From a virus: a DNA stretch of 54,067 bases. Position numbers and translations under genes: made by a program. Location of the stretch: positions 1 to 54,067 of IMG/VR virus record IMGVR_UViG_3300032087_000618; one strand, 5' to 3'. The notes under the pieces are model-generated. The model was given only the letters and a program-made list of their open reading frames with translations. It ran no database searches and was not told where the DNA came from. Shown here piece by piece: positions 1-8,861 of this stretch (position 1 is its first letter; every line of letters starts with the position of its first letter).

Positions 1-1023
1 TTCTAACGTCATTTTGTCTACTGAAATAGTATCCAAGCCTTCTTCGGCTAAGTGCTGCCTGTAGTCTTCGGTTAACCATGTTAACTTCTCTAGCTCCTTT
101 ATTGTATAGGATTGATTGTAGGAACAAGCAGTATGTACGCACAGCCAAAAGAACCCTCGGTCATCCATAGCTTTGGTGTCGTTAAACTCAAACAAACCCT
201 TGGCTAGATCAGATCCTTGGAAGTTCAGGAATGGTTCTGTGTAGTACACTCTACCTCTGTAGTCACACTCTACCGCTTGATAGAATGTATTGTCACTTAT
301 TGCTCTTGCTTTGTTGAGGATAAACTTCATCTCAATTCGTTTTGACCTAGCTTTGTCACTCTTATCTTTCATATCTATAAACTTAGTGACGTTATCCCTA
401 AGAGCCTTAACAAGATCCACGTTAAGGCGCCAAGCAGTCCCTTGTAGCTTATCTAAGGCTTTGACAAAGGGTTGGTCAAGGCACTGGCTAAAGTCCCTCT
501 CAGAGGTCATACGTTTGATATACGGCCTCTTAGTCACTGGGTTTCTTAGCCCAGTTATCTTCGGGAATCTTCGGAAGCTAGTACCAGTTAAGGTAGCCTT
601 CTCGAAATCCTCAGGGATATCCCCAAGTAACTCCCAGTTCTCTGTTAAAAATATAACATATGGCGCACGATATCCTTCGTACTCTCGTTCAATCTCTATG
701 AACTTAAGCTTAAGGAATGCTTCAATAAACAGATCACCTACTGCGAATAACTCTGTGTAAGAACTATTCTTGATACCCATTCGGGATAGTACTGCTAACC
801 CTATGGCCGTAGATGTAGCTGTTAGTTTGAAACTCTTACTGCTGTTGCGAGACCTTAGGAAGGTACTCTGAGCTGCTTGCACTGCACATATAGTCAGCTC
901 TTCATACTTTAAACCATAGTCCATATGCCGGTTCAAGAGTTCGATGCCCGAGTGATTCCTACCCCGGGCACCTTCTCTGTTACTTCTTATATACTCTGCT
1001 ACTGCATGTATAGCTCCAGCCAA
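1..1023 (-). CDS. T7-like single-subunit RNA polymerase, N-terminal part (cut by window edge)
   Basis: Reads as an open frame of about 341 codons that runs off position 1 and continues, on the circle, into the piece at 53014-54067. The stretch DYRGRVYYTEPFLNFQGSDL near residue 254 matches the T7 RNA polymerase DWRGRVY...NPQGND (DxxGR) region, followed by the equivalent of T7 YYWLKIHGA. Start choice: TTG at 1023, one base after the primase stop and six bases after an AGGAG. The DxxGR motif lies about 165 residues earlier than in T7, so the N-terminal promoter-recognition domain is clearly shorter. Role: transcription of phage middle or late genes. The 5' end in the sense of a true start is not certain, but no in-frame ATG occurs before residue 33. 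Confidence 0.9.
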   Translation of the reverse strand, partial: MAGAIHAVAEYIRSNREGARGRNHSGIELLNRHMDYGLKYEELTICAVQAAQSTFLRSRNSSKSFKLTATSTAIGLAVLSRMGIKNSSYTELFAVGDLFIEAFLKLKFIEIEREYEGYRAPYVIFLTENWELLGDIPEDFEKATLTGTSFRRFPKITGLRNPVTKRPYIKRMTSERDFSQCLDQPFVKALDKLQGTAWRLNVDLVKALRDNVTKFIDMKDKSDKARSKRIEMKFILNKARAISDNTFYQAVECDYRGRVYYTEPFLNFQGSDLAKGLFEFNDTKAMDDRGFFWLCVHTACSYNQSYTIKELEKLTWLTEDYRQHLAEEGLDTISVDKMTLE

Positions 1024-1024
1024 T

Positions 1025-2638
1025 TTACACTCCTGCTTTGTAATCTAAGAAATCTACCTGACCTTTCAAACGTTTCGTCCGTTGATCATAATATGCTGAA
1101 CCACAATCACCAGTAAGCCCTGTGAATCTAGACTTCAGGACCCTTAGGTGTATCGTGTTTCTCTCGTCTTCATTCTGTGCTATCAAGTTACGTGCAAATG
1201 TAACAATATCAAAACTAATCTGTTTGATTGAGCCAGAACCTTTGATGTCATCTATGGAAGCTAGGTGTCCCTCTTCGAAGGACTTACCTTGAGACTTACG
1301 TAGGTGGGATATGATACCCAACCAAACATCGTGCTTCTTTACAACCTTAAGTAAGTCAGACATTACAGCGTCGATAGCCTCGTTACCACTTTTACCATCA
1401 GTACCTTCTGATACTGCAATAGTAATATGGTCAAGGACTAAGTACTTGCAACCTAATAAACACAAGTTCTCTATTTGGTCTATAAGAGAAGAATCAGATA
1501 CAGCACCGTTGTGATCAAGCAAGATGAGACGATTATCTCCAAATATGCCATCAAATGCATTTCTCTCCTGTTCTTCTGTTGCGTCTTCTGGTACAAACAT
1601 TTGAATAAACTTCTGGGCAGAGTCACCAATTGATTCTTCTAGTGACACCATACCAATGTTATCCTCAGTCTCTTCCTTCAACTGTAAAATAATTTCTTTA
1701 ATCATAGTAGACTTGCCTGACCCAGTACCAGAGGTGAACAATGTTATCTCACCATGTCGCATACCCTCTAGCTTATCATTCAAACCTTTGAGGCACGAAG
1801 GGTATGGTACAGATTGTACTGTCTTGCGCTTGACATACTCTTCCCAGATAGCTTCACCACGTACCACAGCGGCAGGGGTGTAGGGTTGAGCAGACCAGAA
1901 CGCACTAATCAGGGCTTGGTGCCCATGTTTAATTAAAGTCTCACATGGATCATTTTCAGGTAGGGATGCTACCTTTACTTTATCCCAACCAATAATCTTT
2001 GCAGCATTCTCAATAGCCTTCTCGCCAGCTTCATCCTGATCAAACATAAGGATAACTGTATCAAAGGACCGCACCCACTCACGATTACTAATGAGGGGAT
2101 TTAAGTTGCTAGATGATGGTAAGGATACTACGGGGTAGATCTTCCCCCCGTGGGATAGGTTTGCTTGTGCAACTGCCATTGCGTCTAACTCGCCCTCAGT
2201 GATAACCAAAGAGCGACCACCTTGTGTAAAGGATGATTGACCAAACAGTTCAATATCAGAGAAGTCACCCTTGACCCTAAAGTCCTTAGGTAACTGACGT
2301 ATCTTATAAGCTACAACTTTGTTCTTCTTAGTGTACGGGTAGTAGTGAGCTTCTATCGTACCGTCTTGATTGTACGCTACTCGCATACCATAGTGTGCCG
2401 CGACTTGCTTTGTGATACCACGCTCTTGTACGCCACGAGTATCGTATGCATCTATCGCTTCTAAACTTTCAGTTTGCTTTGGTTGATATGATTCCTGCAT
2501 TGTATTTTCTCTTTCATTTTCAAAGGTTACTTTATGACATACGAAACATTTACCTACTCCATTAGAGTACATACCCACTCCGTCTGACGAGCCACAATGT
2601 TTACATGGCATATGCTTTACAAATCTATCTTTCTTCAT
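1025..2638 (-). CDS. T7 gp4-like DNA primase-helicase
   Basis: About 537 aa. N-terminal zinc ribbon (CKHC...CFVC, first 40 residues), then a TOPRIM primase core (VITEGELDAMAVAQA and FDQDEAGEKA) and a RecA/DnaB-type helicase with Walker A TSGTGSGKST. This order is that of phage T7 gene 4: it primes lagging-strand synthesis and unwinds the fork ahead of the family A polymerase. I prefer the ATG at 2638, which has a GGTGG five bases upstream, over the GTG at 2647. It lies between the GIY-YIG gene and the RNA polymerase gene in the replication run, all on the same strand with almost no gaps. Confidence 0.93.
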   Translation of the reverse strand: MKKDRFVKHMPCKHCGSSDGVGMYSNGVGKCFVCHKVTFENERENTMQESYQPKQTESLEAIDAYDTRGVQERGITKQVAAHYGMRVAYNQDGTIEAHYYPYTKKNKVVAYKIRQLPKDFRVKGDFSDIELFGQSSFTQGGRSLVITEGELDAMAVAQANLSHGGKIYPVVSLPSSSNLNPLISNREWVRSFDTVILMFDQDEAGEKAIENAAKIIGWDKVKVASLPENDPCETLIKHGHQALISAFWSAQPYTPAAVVRGEAIWEEYVKRKTVQSVPYPSCLKGLNDKLEGMRHGEITLFTSGTGSGKSTMIKEIILQLKEETEDNIGMVSLEESIGDSAQKFIQMFVPEDATEEQERNAFDGIFGDNRLILLDHNGAVSDSSLIDQIENLCLLGCKYLVLDHITIAVSEGTDGKSGNEAIDAVMSDLLKVVKKHDVWLGIISHLRKSQGKSFEEGHLASIDDIKGSGSIKQISFDIVTFARNLIAQNEDERNTIHLRVLKSRFTGLTGDCGSAYYDQRTKRLKGQVDFLDYKAGV

Positions 2639-2656
2639 TAAGACCACCGTTCTTCT

Positions 2657-3196
2657 TTAAGGTTCTTTATCGCTCTTCTCTTTTCCTGCGATTCCTTCTT
2701 CCTCTGAATCCGTGAGGCCTTCTTTGTCTTTCCACTCTTCTCGTATTCTATCGGAGATTGTGGACAGTCTTTCTTTTGTTTCATGGTTAACTTCTTCCTT
2801 AGGTATGAACTTAATTGCACCTATCTGTCTGTTGAGGAATACAGGTGTACCATCGGGATACTTCTCAGTAAGAACATCAAGCTCCCATTGTACCTTAACT
2901 TCCCCTGCAGACAACCCACCCCTAGTTTCAAATAACTGTAGCATCTCAAACTCAAAGTAATCCTTACCGAAGTCTTCTATAAGCTTGTTGATATGCTTAG
3001 AAGAACTACTGTATGTCTTCCAGTTAGACACTACTCTATCCTTACCCTTGCGATACTGATGGAATTGTTTACGCCCAATGTATCGTTTAGGTTCTTCAGG
3101 GTGTGTGCAAGTTATTAAATAAATAAATCCAAAGTATTCATCAGGGTCAAAGGGAGGACCGTAGTACTCCCAATGCCCTAAGTCTTGTTCACTCAT
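2657..3196 (-). CDS. GIY-YIG family endonuclease
   Basis: 179 aa. The N-terminal half shows the family signature: GFIYLIT near residue 23, RYIGRKQF near 38, an acidic residue in LSAGEVKVQWELDVL and an Asn in VFLNRQIG. The C-terminal 50 residues are charged (Lys/Glu). The start ATG overlaps the stop of the exonuclease gene (ATGA), so the two are probably translationally coupled. Such proteins are either homing nucleases or structure-specific nucleases; its fixed place between the exonuclease and the primase-helicase, without an intron or intein next to it, makes a recombination or repair role at least as likely as homing. That role is inferred. Confidence 0.75.
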   Translation of the reverse strand: MSEQDLGHWEYYGPPFDPDEYFGFIYLITCTHPEEPKRYIGRKQFHQYRKGKDRVVSNWKTYSSSSKHINKLIEDFGKDYFEFEMLQLFETRGGLSAGEVKVQWELDVLTEKYPDGTPVFLNRQIGAIKFIPKEEVNHETKERLSTISDRIREEWKDKEGLTDSEEEGIAGKEKSDKEP

Positions 3197-3960
3197 CTTA
3201 GCGTACTCCCTTCAAAGACTTCATCAAGTTTCAAAGGTTCAAAGCCATCGAAGGATCTACGCATATAGATTAAGTTGAAGCATAAGTCCAGCTTCTCTTT
3301 CCATTCTCTAGGGTGTTTCTCTCTCCATGTGGATCTAACTACATCCATCATATCTGATTGATCTACACCATCTAGTATTTTCTCAGCAGTCTTGGGGCCT
3401 ATACCTTTCAAGCCTTGAATATTATCTGAAGAGTCACCAGTCAGTAGTTGCTTGCAGAGTAGATAGTGACCTGTCTCTTCATCAATGTGGTATAAGTTCT
3501 GCTTATTAAAGTTCCAATGCCATCCGGGAATCATGTCGATATCTTTATCAACGTGTGCGATTACCCATGAGTCTCCAGCTTCGGTAGCTTCAGTAGCCCA
3601 GATAGATACTAAGTCATCTGCCTCACAACCATCTGAGGGTACACAGTCAGTTGCCCAACAGTACTCATATAGGTTGTTAAGAATATCCTTAACCTTAGGG
3701 TCCATCTCGTACTTGTTACGATTAGCTTTGTAATCATTAGTGATATCATGCCTAAAGTTACCCTTGCCTTTTACAGCAACGTAACCCCTAGAACTATTAG
3801 TGTCTCGCATTACAGCTTTCAGGGCCAAGTCAAATGTACTTTGAGCCTGAGAGTCTGAGTTAGTTGTAGCTGCGATACGATATAACATTGAGTCTGCATC
3901 AATAAAACATTTGTCAAACTCTGGTTCTTCTTTGTACTCAGTATTAGTGAACGTCAGCAT
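3193..3960 (-). CDS. 5'-3' exonuclease (T7 gp6 / FEN family)
   Basis: About 255 aa. N-terminal FIDADSMLYR gives the first metal-binding Asp cluster; GCEADDLVSIWA and HVDKDIDMIPG give the other acidic clusters; GDSSDNIQGLKGIGPKTAEKIL is the helix-hairpin-helix typical of this family. It would remove RNA primers and degrade host DNA for nucleotides. I chose ATG at 3960 because GGAG lies six bases before it; an ATG at 3987 lacks a ribosome site and would lengthen the overlap with the DNA polymerase. With the chosen start the genes overlap by 17 bases. Confidence 0.92.
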   Translation of the reverse strand: MLTFTNTEYKEEPEFDKCFIDADSMLYRIAATTNSDSQAQSTFDLALKAVMRDTNSSRGYVAVKGKGNFRHDITNDYKANRNKYEMDPKVKDILNNLYEYCWATDCVPSDGCEADDLVSIWATEATEAGDSWVIAHVDKDIDMIPGWHWNFNKQNLYHIDEETGHYLLCKQLLTGDSSDNIQGLKGIGPKTAEKILDGVDQSDMMDVVRSTWREKHPREWKEKLDLCFNLIYMRRSFDGFEPLKLDEVFEGSTLR

Positions 3961-5776
3961 AGCTGTCTCCAATTTGTCCATCACCATCCATACACATTAC
4001 ACCTACAGATTTAGGTGCTTCTTTAAATGCCTCAACACAGATATCTTTTACAGCCTCTGCGTCAGACTCCTTTGCTACAAACACTACCTCATCATGGTAG
4101 AACAGCGTGGGGTAAGCCTCAAGCCCTTGCTCTTTTATCTTATTGTAAGCATATACTAATGCTGCTTTACAAGTGATACCTTCAAGAGTCTGGAGTAAGT
4201 AGTTCAAAGTCTGATGCTCTGACCCTACCATTACTCGTCTACCATCAGCACCAATGATAAAGCCTTGTCCAGTTCTCATTTGTGAGTGTCTGAACTCATC
4301 CTCTAAGCTATCTTTCAGAACCTTAAGTCCCGGAAGTGTAGCCTTGAATGTTTCATCAGCTTGCTTACCAATCTTGGCAGACTTCTTACCTGATACTGCT
4401 TCACCTAGTTTAGCATGTCCTGCACCAAACAGATAGGCATAGATGAAAGTCTTTGCTTGTGGTCGTGAGATCCCTAGGGTATCAGCATTACGTTGGTGTA
4501 CATCACCGTTGATTACCTCATCGGTAAACTTATCATCATTGATATAGTGGCACAACCCACGGAACTGATTACCTGCAGAGTCAGCACCAACAACCTTCAT
4601 GCCTTTCTCACAAGTCAGTAGACTTCGTAGTTCCTTCCCGTATGGGGCATAGACCCCTGGGATATTGACGATAACTCTGTGTCTACAGCGAAACGATGGA
4701 GTACCAATTGTAAACATAGAACCATGCAACCTACCATCATTATACTTTTCTTCATCTCTAACCTCTTCGATCCAGCCCTCTACAGTGGCTAGTCTGTTAC
4801 GTAACATGTAGTAATCACTGATGTATTCACCTAGTTTCCCAAGGGGCTTTAGTGAAGAGTCAGTTAGTTTAGGACTCTGTTTAATCCAAGTACCGTTAAT
4901 TTTCTTAACAGTCCAGTCGTCTGGCTTCCATCCTCTATCTAACAAGAACTTCTTAACCTCTGCCATCTGACCTAGTTCTACTGGCTTAAACTCTACCCTA
5001 GTATATGGGCCAGAGATGTTACCATCAGAAGCTTTGATGTCTTCATCTATCTCGAACCAATCTATTACACGCTTGTAGTAGGTACCGTCTTTCTTAACCA
5101 GTTGGTCTACCTCTTTGTTACCACGCATAACTGCAACCATACCTAGCTGAGGGTTTAACTCGTCTTCGATATGCTCCATCTTGTCTAAGATTTCTTCATA
5201 CAAAGCTTCAGCTCTGTCCATATCAAACACCCAACCCTTCTGGGTAATCTCTGCATTAACCTTAGCAAAGTCATGCTCAAGCTCAAGAGCCTGCATAAAC
5301 TTAGGGTTACTTTTGATTAGCACAGATGCTTCTTTAGATACTCTATTGTACACCTTCAGGTTAAGCTCTACGTCACGTATACAATACTCAAGCATCTCTT
5401 TACTGTAACAGCTCCAATCCTCATGGTCTCCCTTGGGGTATTCAAAGAACCCGCCCCAGCCCTTAAGCCCATGCAAGTGGCCCCTTTGGTACTTACATAG
5501 TTGAGACATAATAAAGGTATCCCAAACCCTAGTACCCTCGGAGGGCTCCCAGCCTAGTAGCTTCTTCATCACAGGCAAGTCAAACGATATGATGTTATGG
5601 CCTGCAATAATCTTAGCGTTAGACAGTCTATCCAAACCCTCTGCCATAGATGGTAGGTCACTGTCATAGTCTGAGTAGGAATATACCTCTTCTGTTGTGC
5701 AGTCTTGCATGACTAGCATCCAGATCTTATCAGGGAATAAACCATTTGTTTCTACATCGAATACATATTTGCTCAT
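3944..5776 (-). CDS. Family A DNA polymerase (T7 gp5-like)
   Basis: 610 aa, shorter than T7 gp5 (704 aa). Proofreading exonuclease motifs are intact: YVFDVETNGL at the N-terminus (D-x-E), AGHNIISFDLP, and YCIRDVELNLKVY. Polymerase motif A is VVGADSAGNQFRGLCHY, motif B is RPQAKTFIYAYLFGAG, and motif C is LFYHDEVVFV. AAGG lies eight bases before the ATG. It should be the replicative polymerase; the thioredoxin-like protein encoded at 9442-9714 might serve as a partner, but a thioredoxin-binding loop cannot be assigned by eye. I see no DnaJ-type zinc insertion. Confidence 0.96.
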   Translation of the reverse strand: MSKYVFDVETNGLFPDKIWMLVMQDCTTEEVYSYSDYDSDLPSMAEGLDRLSNAKIIAGHNIISFDLPVMKKLLGWEPSEGTRVWDTFIMSQLCKYQRGHLHGLKGWGGFFEYPKGDHEDWSCYSKEMLEYCIRDVELNLKVYNRVSKEASVLIKSNPKFMQALELEHDFAKVNAEITQKGWVFDMDRAEALYEEILDKMEHIEDELNPQLGMVAVMRGNKEVDQLVKKDGTYYKRVIDWFEIDEDIKASDGNISGPYTRVEFKPVELGQMAEVKKFLLDRGWKPDDWTVKKINGTWIKQSPKLTDSSLKPLGKLGEYISDYYMLRNRLATVEGWIEEVRDEEKYNDGRLHGSMFTIGTPSFRCRHRVIVNIPGVYAPYGKELRSLLTCEKGMKVVGADSAGNQFRGLCHYINDDKFTDEVINGDVHQRNADTLGISRPQAKTFIYAYLFGAGHAKLGEAVSGKKSAKIGKQADETFKATLPGLKVLKDSLEDEFRHSQMRTGQGFIIGADGRRVMVGSEHQTLNYLLQTLEGITCKAALVYAYNKIKEQGLEAYPTLFYHDEVVFVAKESDAEAVKDICVEAFKEAPKSVGVMCMDGDGQIGDSYADVH

Positions 5777-5830
5777 AATATTTCCTTTACGAGTAGTTTA
5801 ACGACTCTATACTCAGGTCTATTAATAATA

Positions 5831-7684
5831 TTAGAACGTTACTTCACACGCTCCACCAGCACAAGCCGCCTCACCACTGAGGTCAGTCTTGTCTTCTACT
5901 TCCTTCACTTGAGTTAGATCAATGTTTTGTAGGGCAGACTCCATAATCCTATAGCGTTCCTCTGAGATATCCTCAAAGGGTGCTTGAACATATGTGCCAC
6001 CATCATAAGGTAGTACAGCAATACCATTGAAAGTGTAGCGGTTCTTCCACATCCACTCACCTGCTAGCTCCCACTCATCTTCTTTGATAGAGATGGTGCA
6101 GGATACATTGTGAGAGTTTTGACCCTCGATGTGCCCCGGTGCTACCCATTCTACATTATACTTACGAACTCTGTCAAGTAATTCAACAGGGCTTTCTGTT
6201 CTAAGTATAGATCCCTTTGGTGCTTCTTGTGGTATTTCAATTACAGCTTGCTCCGTAGGGTTGAAGTACTCGTCTTCCACCAGCTCCGGATGGTTCTCAG
6301 CGAAGTACTGATATAGGGCTTCATTCTTTCCAACCCTCTGACGACGAATGTAGTAATCATTATGCCAAGCATGAATACCACTACTACTACCGAGTACACA
6401 AGAACTAGTGCCACTAGGCTTAACCGTAGTGCATCGTGCAGCTGAGTTGATTCCCAGTTGCTTAGCCACCCTTTTGTTTTCTTCGACAACTTCTCTTGCA
6501 GCTTCTTCCAAGTCATAGTTAAGTACCTTTCCTGATCCAATCCCTGTTTGTCCTACACCAATCAGTGCATCACGTTCACAGGTTTCCTGCCACTCAGGTC
6601 GTAAGTAGTGGAAGTCTGTGTACCCTGCTTGAAGTGTGCCGATTAAAGCTGCAGCCCTTGCTCTTTCGTTAAGGTCCTCTTGGGATACAACATTAGAAGC
6701 GTTAAGTTCTGTAAGGTTACACATCTGATAAGGACGTAAGCCAATCTCACAGCAAGGGTTAGTACCCCAGTCTTTATCATTAGTAAAGTATATACCCGGC
6801 TCACCAGAACCTGATAGCTCTACACGTTCCCATAGCTTTTCGAAAACATCTTTGGTAATACGATGGCGTACCATTACTGCAGAGTTATTAGACCTTGCAC
6901 GTTGCGGGTTGTTCTCCCACCATGATCCAGCCTTACATGCTAACATCTCTGCGTCATCCATTGAGAACAACGAGATCATAGCAGCTCTTCGGATACCACC
7001 AGTTAGTACAGCATCAGCAATGAAGCACATCATGTCATGTACCTCAAGGGTAGTAAGCTGTCGCCCTATAGCCTGATCAAAGATAGATCGTAAGTTATGA
7101 ATACAATCTTTCAAAGGCTGTGGGCCGGGAGCCTTACCACCTGTAGTGATTAGCATAGCACCCTTGGGTCGTATGTCACGGTAGTCAAACTCTACATCCA
7201 TTGTATTGTAGAAGTATGATTCACATAGAACCTTAACTGCATCTGCCCAACCTTCGATGTTATCAGATACTAGGAACCTACGCTTACGTTTCTTAGGACC
7301 TGCTACTTCAGGTAGCTTACGGGTGTGGTGTCGTTGCACTGAGTAACCTACACCGGTACCGCCTAACAATAAGAACATAGTTTCTGCAAAAGCTTCTACG
7401 CTTTCAACAGGTAAGTATGCACAGTTGTAGATACGGTTAGGTGCTAGTTCAATAGGTGCTCCACCAAACTGAAGGGCCCTCATAGAGGGTAGAACTTTCT
7501 TATCGTATACAAACTGATAAGCAGCTTCAATCTCTTCTGCAAACTTAGGGTACTTACGTTGGTGCATCTCTTTGTTGCGGGTAACTAATTCGTCCCAAGT
7601 TTCTCTACGCTCTAACTCTGGGATATATTTTGCATACTTGCTGAAGACTGTTATATCGGATAAGATTTGATTTGATGTGTTCAT
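5831..7684 (-). CDS. nrdJ: Class II (adenosylcobalamin) ribonucleotide reductase
   Basis: 617 aa, one chain with no small-subunit gene nearby. Signs of the B12-dependent class: PSGTSSCVLGSSSGIHAWH-type loop (SGTSSCVLG...GIHAWH), TGGIRRAA, and a C-terminal redox pair CAGGAC just before the end. The active-site loop reads TNPCCEIGLRPYQMCNL, with Cys where many homologues have Gly (usually PCGE). It makes deoxyribonucleoside di- or triphosphates and depends on host cobalamin, which suits a marine host. The 3' neighbour starts inside its first codons on the shared strand (4-base overlap with endonuclease VII). Confidence 0.93.
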   Translation of the reverse strand: MNTSNQILSDITVFSKYAKYIPELERRETWDELVTRNKEMHQRKYPKFAEEIEAAYQFVYDKKVLPSMRALQFGGAPIELAPNRIYNCAYLPVESVEAFAETMFLLLGGTGVGYSVQRHHTRKLPEVAGPKKRKRRFLVSDNIEGWADAVKVLCESYFYNTMDVEFDYRDIRPKGAMLITTGGKAPGPQPLKDCIHNLRSIFDQAIGRQLTTLEVHDMMCFIADAVLTGGIRRAAMISLFSMDDAEMLACKAGSWWENNPQRARSNNSAVMVRHRITKDVFEKLWERVELSGSGEPGIYFTNDKDWGTNPCCEIGLRPYQMCNLTELNASNVVSQEDLNERARAAALIGTLQAGYTDFHYLRPEWQETCERDALIGVGQTGIGSGKVLNYDLEEAAREVVEENKRVAKQLGINSAARCTTVKPSGTSSCVLGSSSGIHAWHNDYYIRRQRVGKNEALYQYFAENHPELVEDEYFNPTEQAVIEIPQEAPKGSILRTESPVELLDRVRKYNVEWVAPGHIEGQNSHNVSCTISIKEDEWELAGEWMWKNRYTFNGIAVLPYDGGTYVQAPFEDISEERYRIMESALQNIDLTQVKEVEDKTDLSGEAACAGGACEVTF

Positions 7685-8055
7685 TCTCTGCCCTTCTTTA
7701 AATAAGTTCTGATTCTATCTAGTGCACCGAAGTCATCCTTCAGCCCACCTAACGTCCTGTTGCATGAGTGGCATATCCACCCTCTAAATTTACTGGTTAA
7801 GTGATCATGGTCTAGTGCCCATGGTGATTTGTTTACACCCCCACAACCTGCAGCTTCTTCAGCATTCCTTAGGCATATGGGACATTGGTAATCATCAGGT
7901 GGCGGCTCTACCTCTTTACGTAACTGATCACGTACTTTTTGTACAGACCATATGCATAGCCTGCATGTAGTCTTACGGTACCCCCTACCACTTTCCATAG
8001 GGAACTCTTCTTCTGGTTTCTTTACTCTACACTTATTACAAGTCTTTAAACCCAT
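7681..8055 (-). CDS. Endonuclease VII-like HNH nuclease (Holliday resolvase type)
   Basis: 124 aa. Two zinc-binding pairs are visible (CNKC/CRLC at the N-terminus, CPIC and CHSC in the centre) around the HNH core WALDHDHLTSKFRGWICHSCN, the layout of phage T4 endonuclease VII relatives. It would resolve branched DNA before packaging. Its last codons overlap the RNR start by four bases (ATGA). Since T7-like phages usually encode a gp3-type resolvase and I see none here, this protein probably takes that place (inference). Confidence 0.88.
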   Translation of the reverse strand: MGLKTCNKCRVKKPEEEFPMESGRGYRKTTCRLCIWSVQKVRDQLRKEVEPPPDDYQCPICLRNAEEAAGCGGVNKSPWALDHDHLTSKFRGWICHSCNRTLGGLKDDFGALDRIRTYLKKGRE

Positions 8056-8058
8056 TGG

Positions 8059-8229
8059 TTAATCTCCAGCGATTACAACTCCATCTTCTTTAGAAATAAA
8101 ATTAATGTAGCCTTCAGGTTCTCTGCTCATATACTCTGACTCTTCCTCGCTAAGTAATTCAACAGCCTGTCCTACAAGATTCGAGTACCACTTCTTACTA
8201 TCATTACAACTTTTTATATACACTAACAT
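8059..8229 (-). CDS. Small hypothetical protein (56 aa)
   Basis: Not recognised. A 56-codon frame from ATG 8229 to TAA 8059 fills the gap between thyX and the endonuclease VII gene. The start overlaps the thyX stop and has GGGAGG eight bases upstream inside thyX, which supports translation. The product begins MLVYIKSCNDSKKWYSNLVG, has an acidic middle (LLSEEESEYMSREPEGY) and no membrane segment. The density of genes on this strand and the good ribosome site make it likely to be real. Confidence 0.7.
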   Translation of the reverse strand: MLVYIKSCNDSKKWYSNLVGQAVELLSEEESEYMSREPEGYINFISKEDGVVIAGD

Positions 8230-8861
8230 ATAAGTGCCTCCCAGCTTTCAGGGTACAATGGTTCAATAATATCCCCAACCAACCTAGCTAGTAGCTGTAT
8301 CTCTACCTGAGAGTTTTCCGCAATACGTTGTTTGTACATACGGGCCCAAGCAGCTAGAGATCCAGTAACATAATAGCTTGTTATCATAGACTGAGGCAGC
8401 ACCATTCTTGCTTGCTCAGGTGCTACCCCTTTCTTTAACATTGTCTTGTATAGGGCGAGACAATCATGCAAAACATAACGATACTCTCTGTTAAGAGTAA
8501 GTTGATCTGAGTGAGGCCCATCAGAACCTTGTTTGATACTACTGTTAGGACGGTTTCTCCATACAGGCGTATAGAATTTAGGCAAATCATCTACATACCT
8601 CCTACTAACTTCATTATAGGTAAAGCCTATCATATGTTTAAACCTTTGCCTTGCTACAAAGATAGGTACTTCTTCCCTTATAGTTATTTGAGGGTGACTA
8701 AAGGGAGTCCAATGATTGTGCTTCGCAAGATACTTAATTAACTTAACATCTTTATCTGGCAATTCATTTCCATCAAAGAAACTCTCTTTATCAAAACTAA
8801 CTCTAGCTGAATTAACAACAGTTAGGTCTGAACCCATGTGGTCTACATACTCTGCTTTCAT
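8223..8861 (-). CDS. thyX: FAD-dependent thymidylate synthase
   Basis: 212 aa, the usual size. The ThyX signature appears as RQRFKHMIGFTYNEVSRRY around residue 73 (family motif RHRxxSxNExSxRY with the first His replaced by Gln). It makes dTMP from dUMP using methylene-tetrahydrofolate, NADPH and FAD. It sits in a nucleotide-metabolism group with class II RNR, the DUF6378-type protein and MazG, and its ATG follows directly on the stop of the 48-aa gene. Confidence 0.95.
   Translation of the reverse strand: MKAEYVDHMGSDLTVVNSARVSFDKESFFDGNELPDKDVKLIKYLAKHNHWTPFSHPQITIREEVPIFVARQRFKHMIGFTYNEVSRRYVDDLPKFYTPVWRNRPNSSIKQGSDGPHSDQLTLNREYRYVLHDCLALYKTMLKKGVAPEQARMVLPQSMITSYYVTGSLAAWARMYKQRIAENSQVEIQLLARLVGDIIEPLYPESWEALIC

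Noticed and set aside
290-760. 156-codon plus frame opposite the RNA polymerase
   Set aside because: Antisense to a gene with clear polymerase motifs; the product is a low-complexity Leu/Ser string.
2638-2820. 60-codon minus frame just upstream of the primase
   Set aside because: Lies entirely inside the end of the GIY-YIG gene in another frame; Lys/Glu/Arg-rich product and no independent support.
3944-5776. HMO-2011-type DNA polymerase with a DnaJ-like zinc insert
   Set aside because: No CxxCxGxG repeats in the polymerase; the genome size is similar but this marker is absent.
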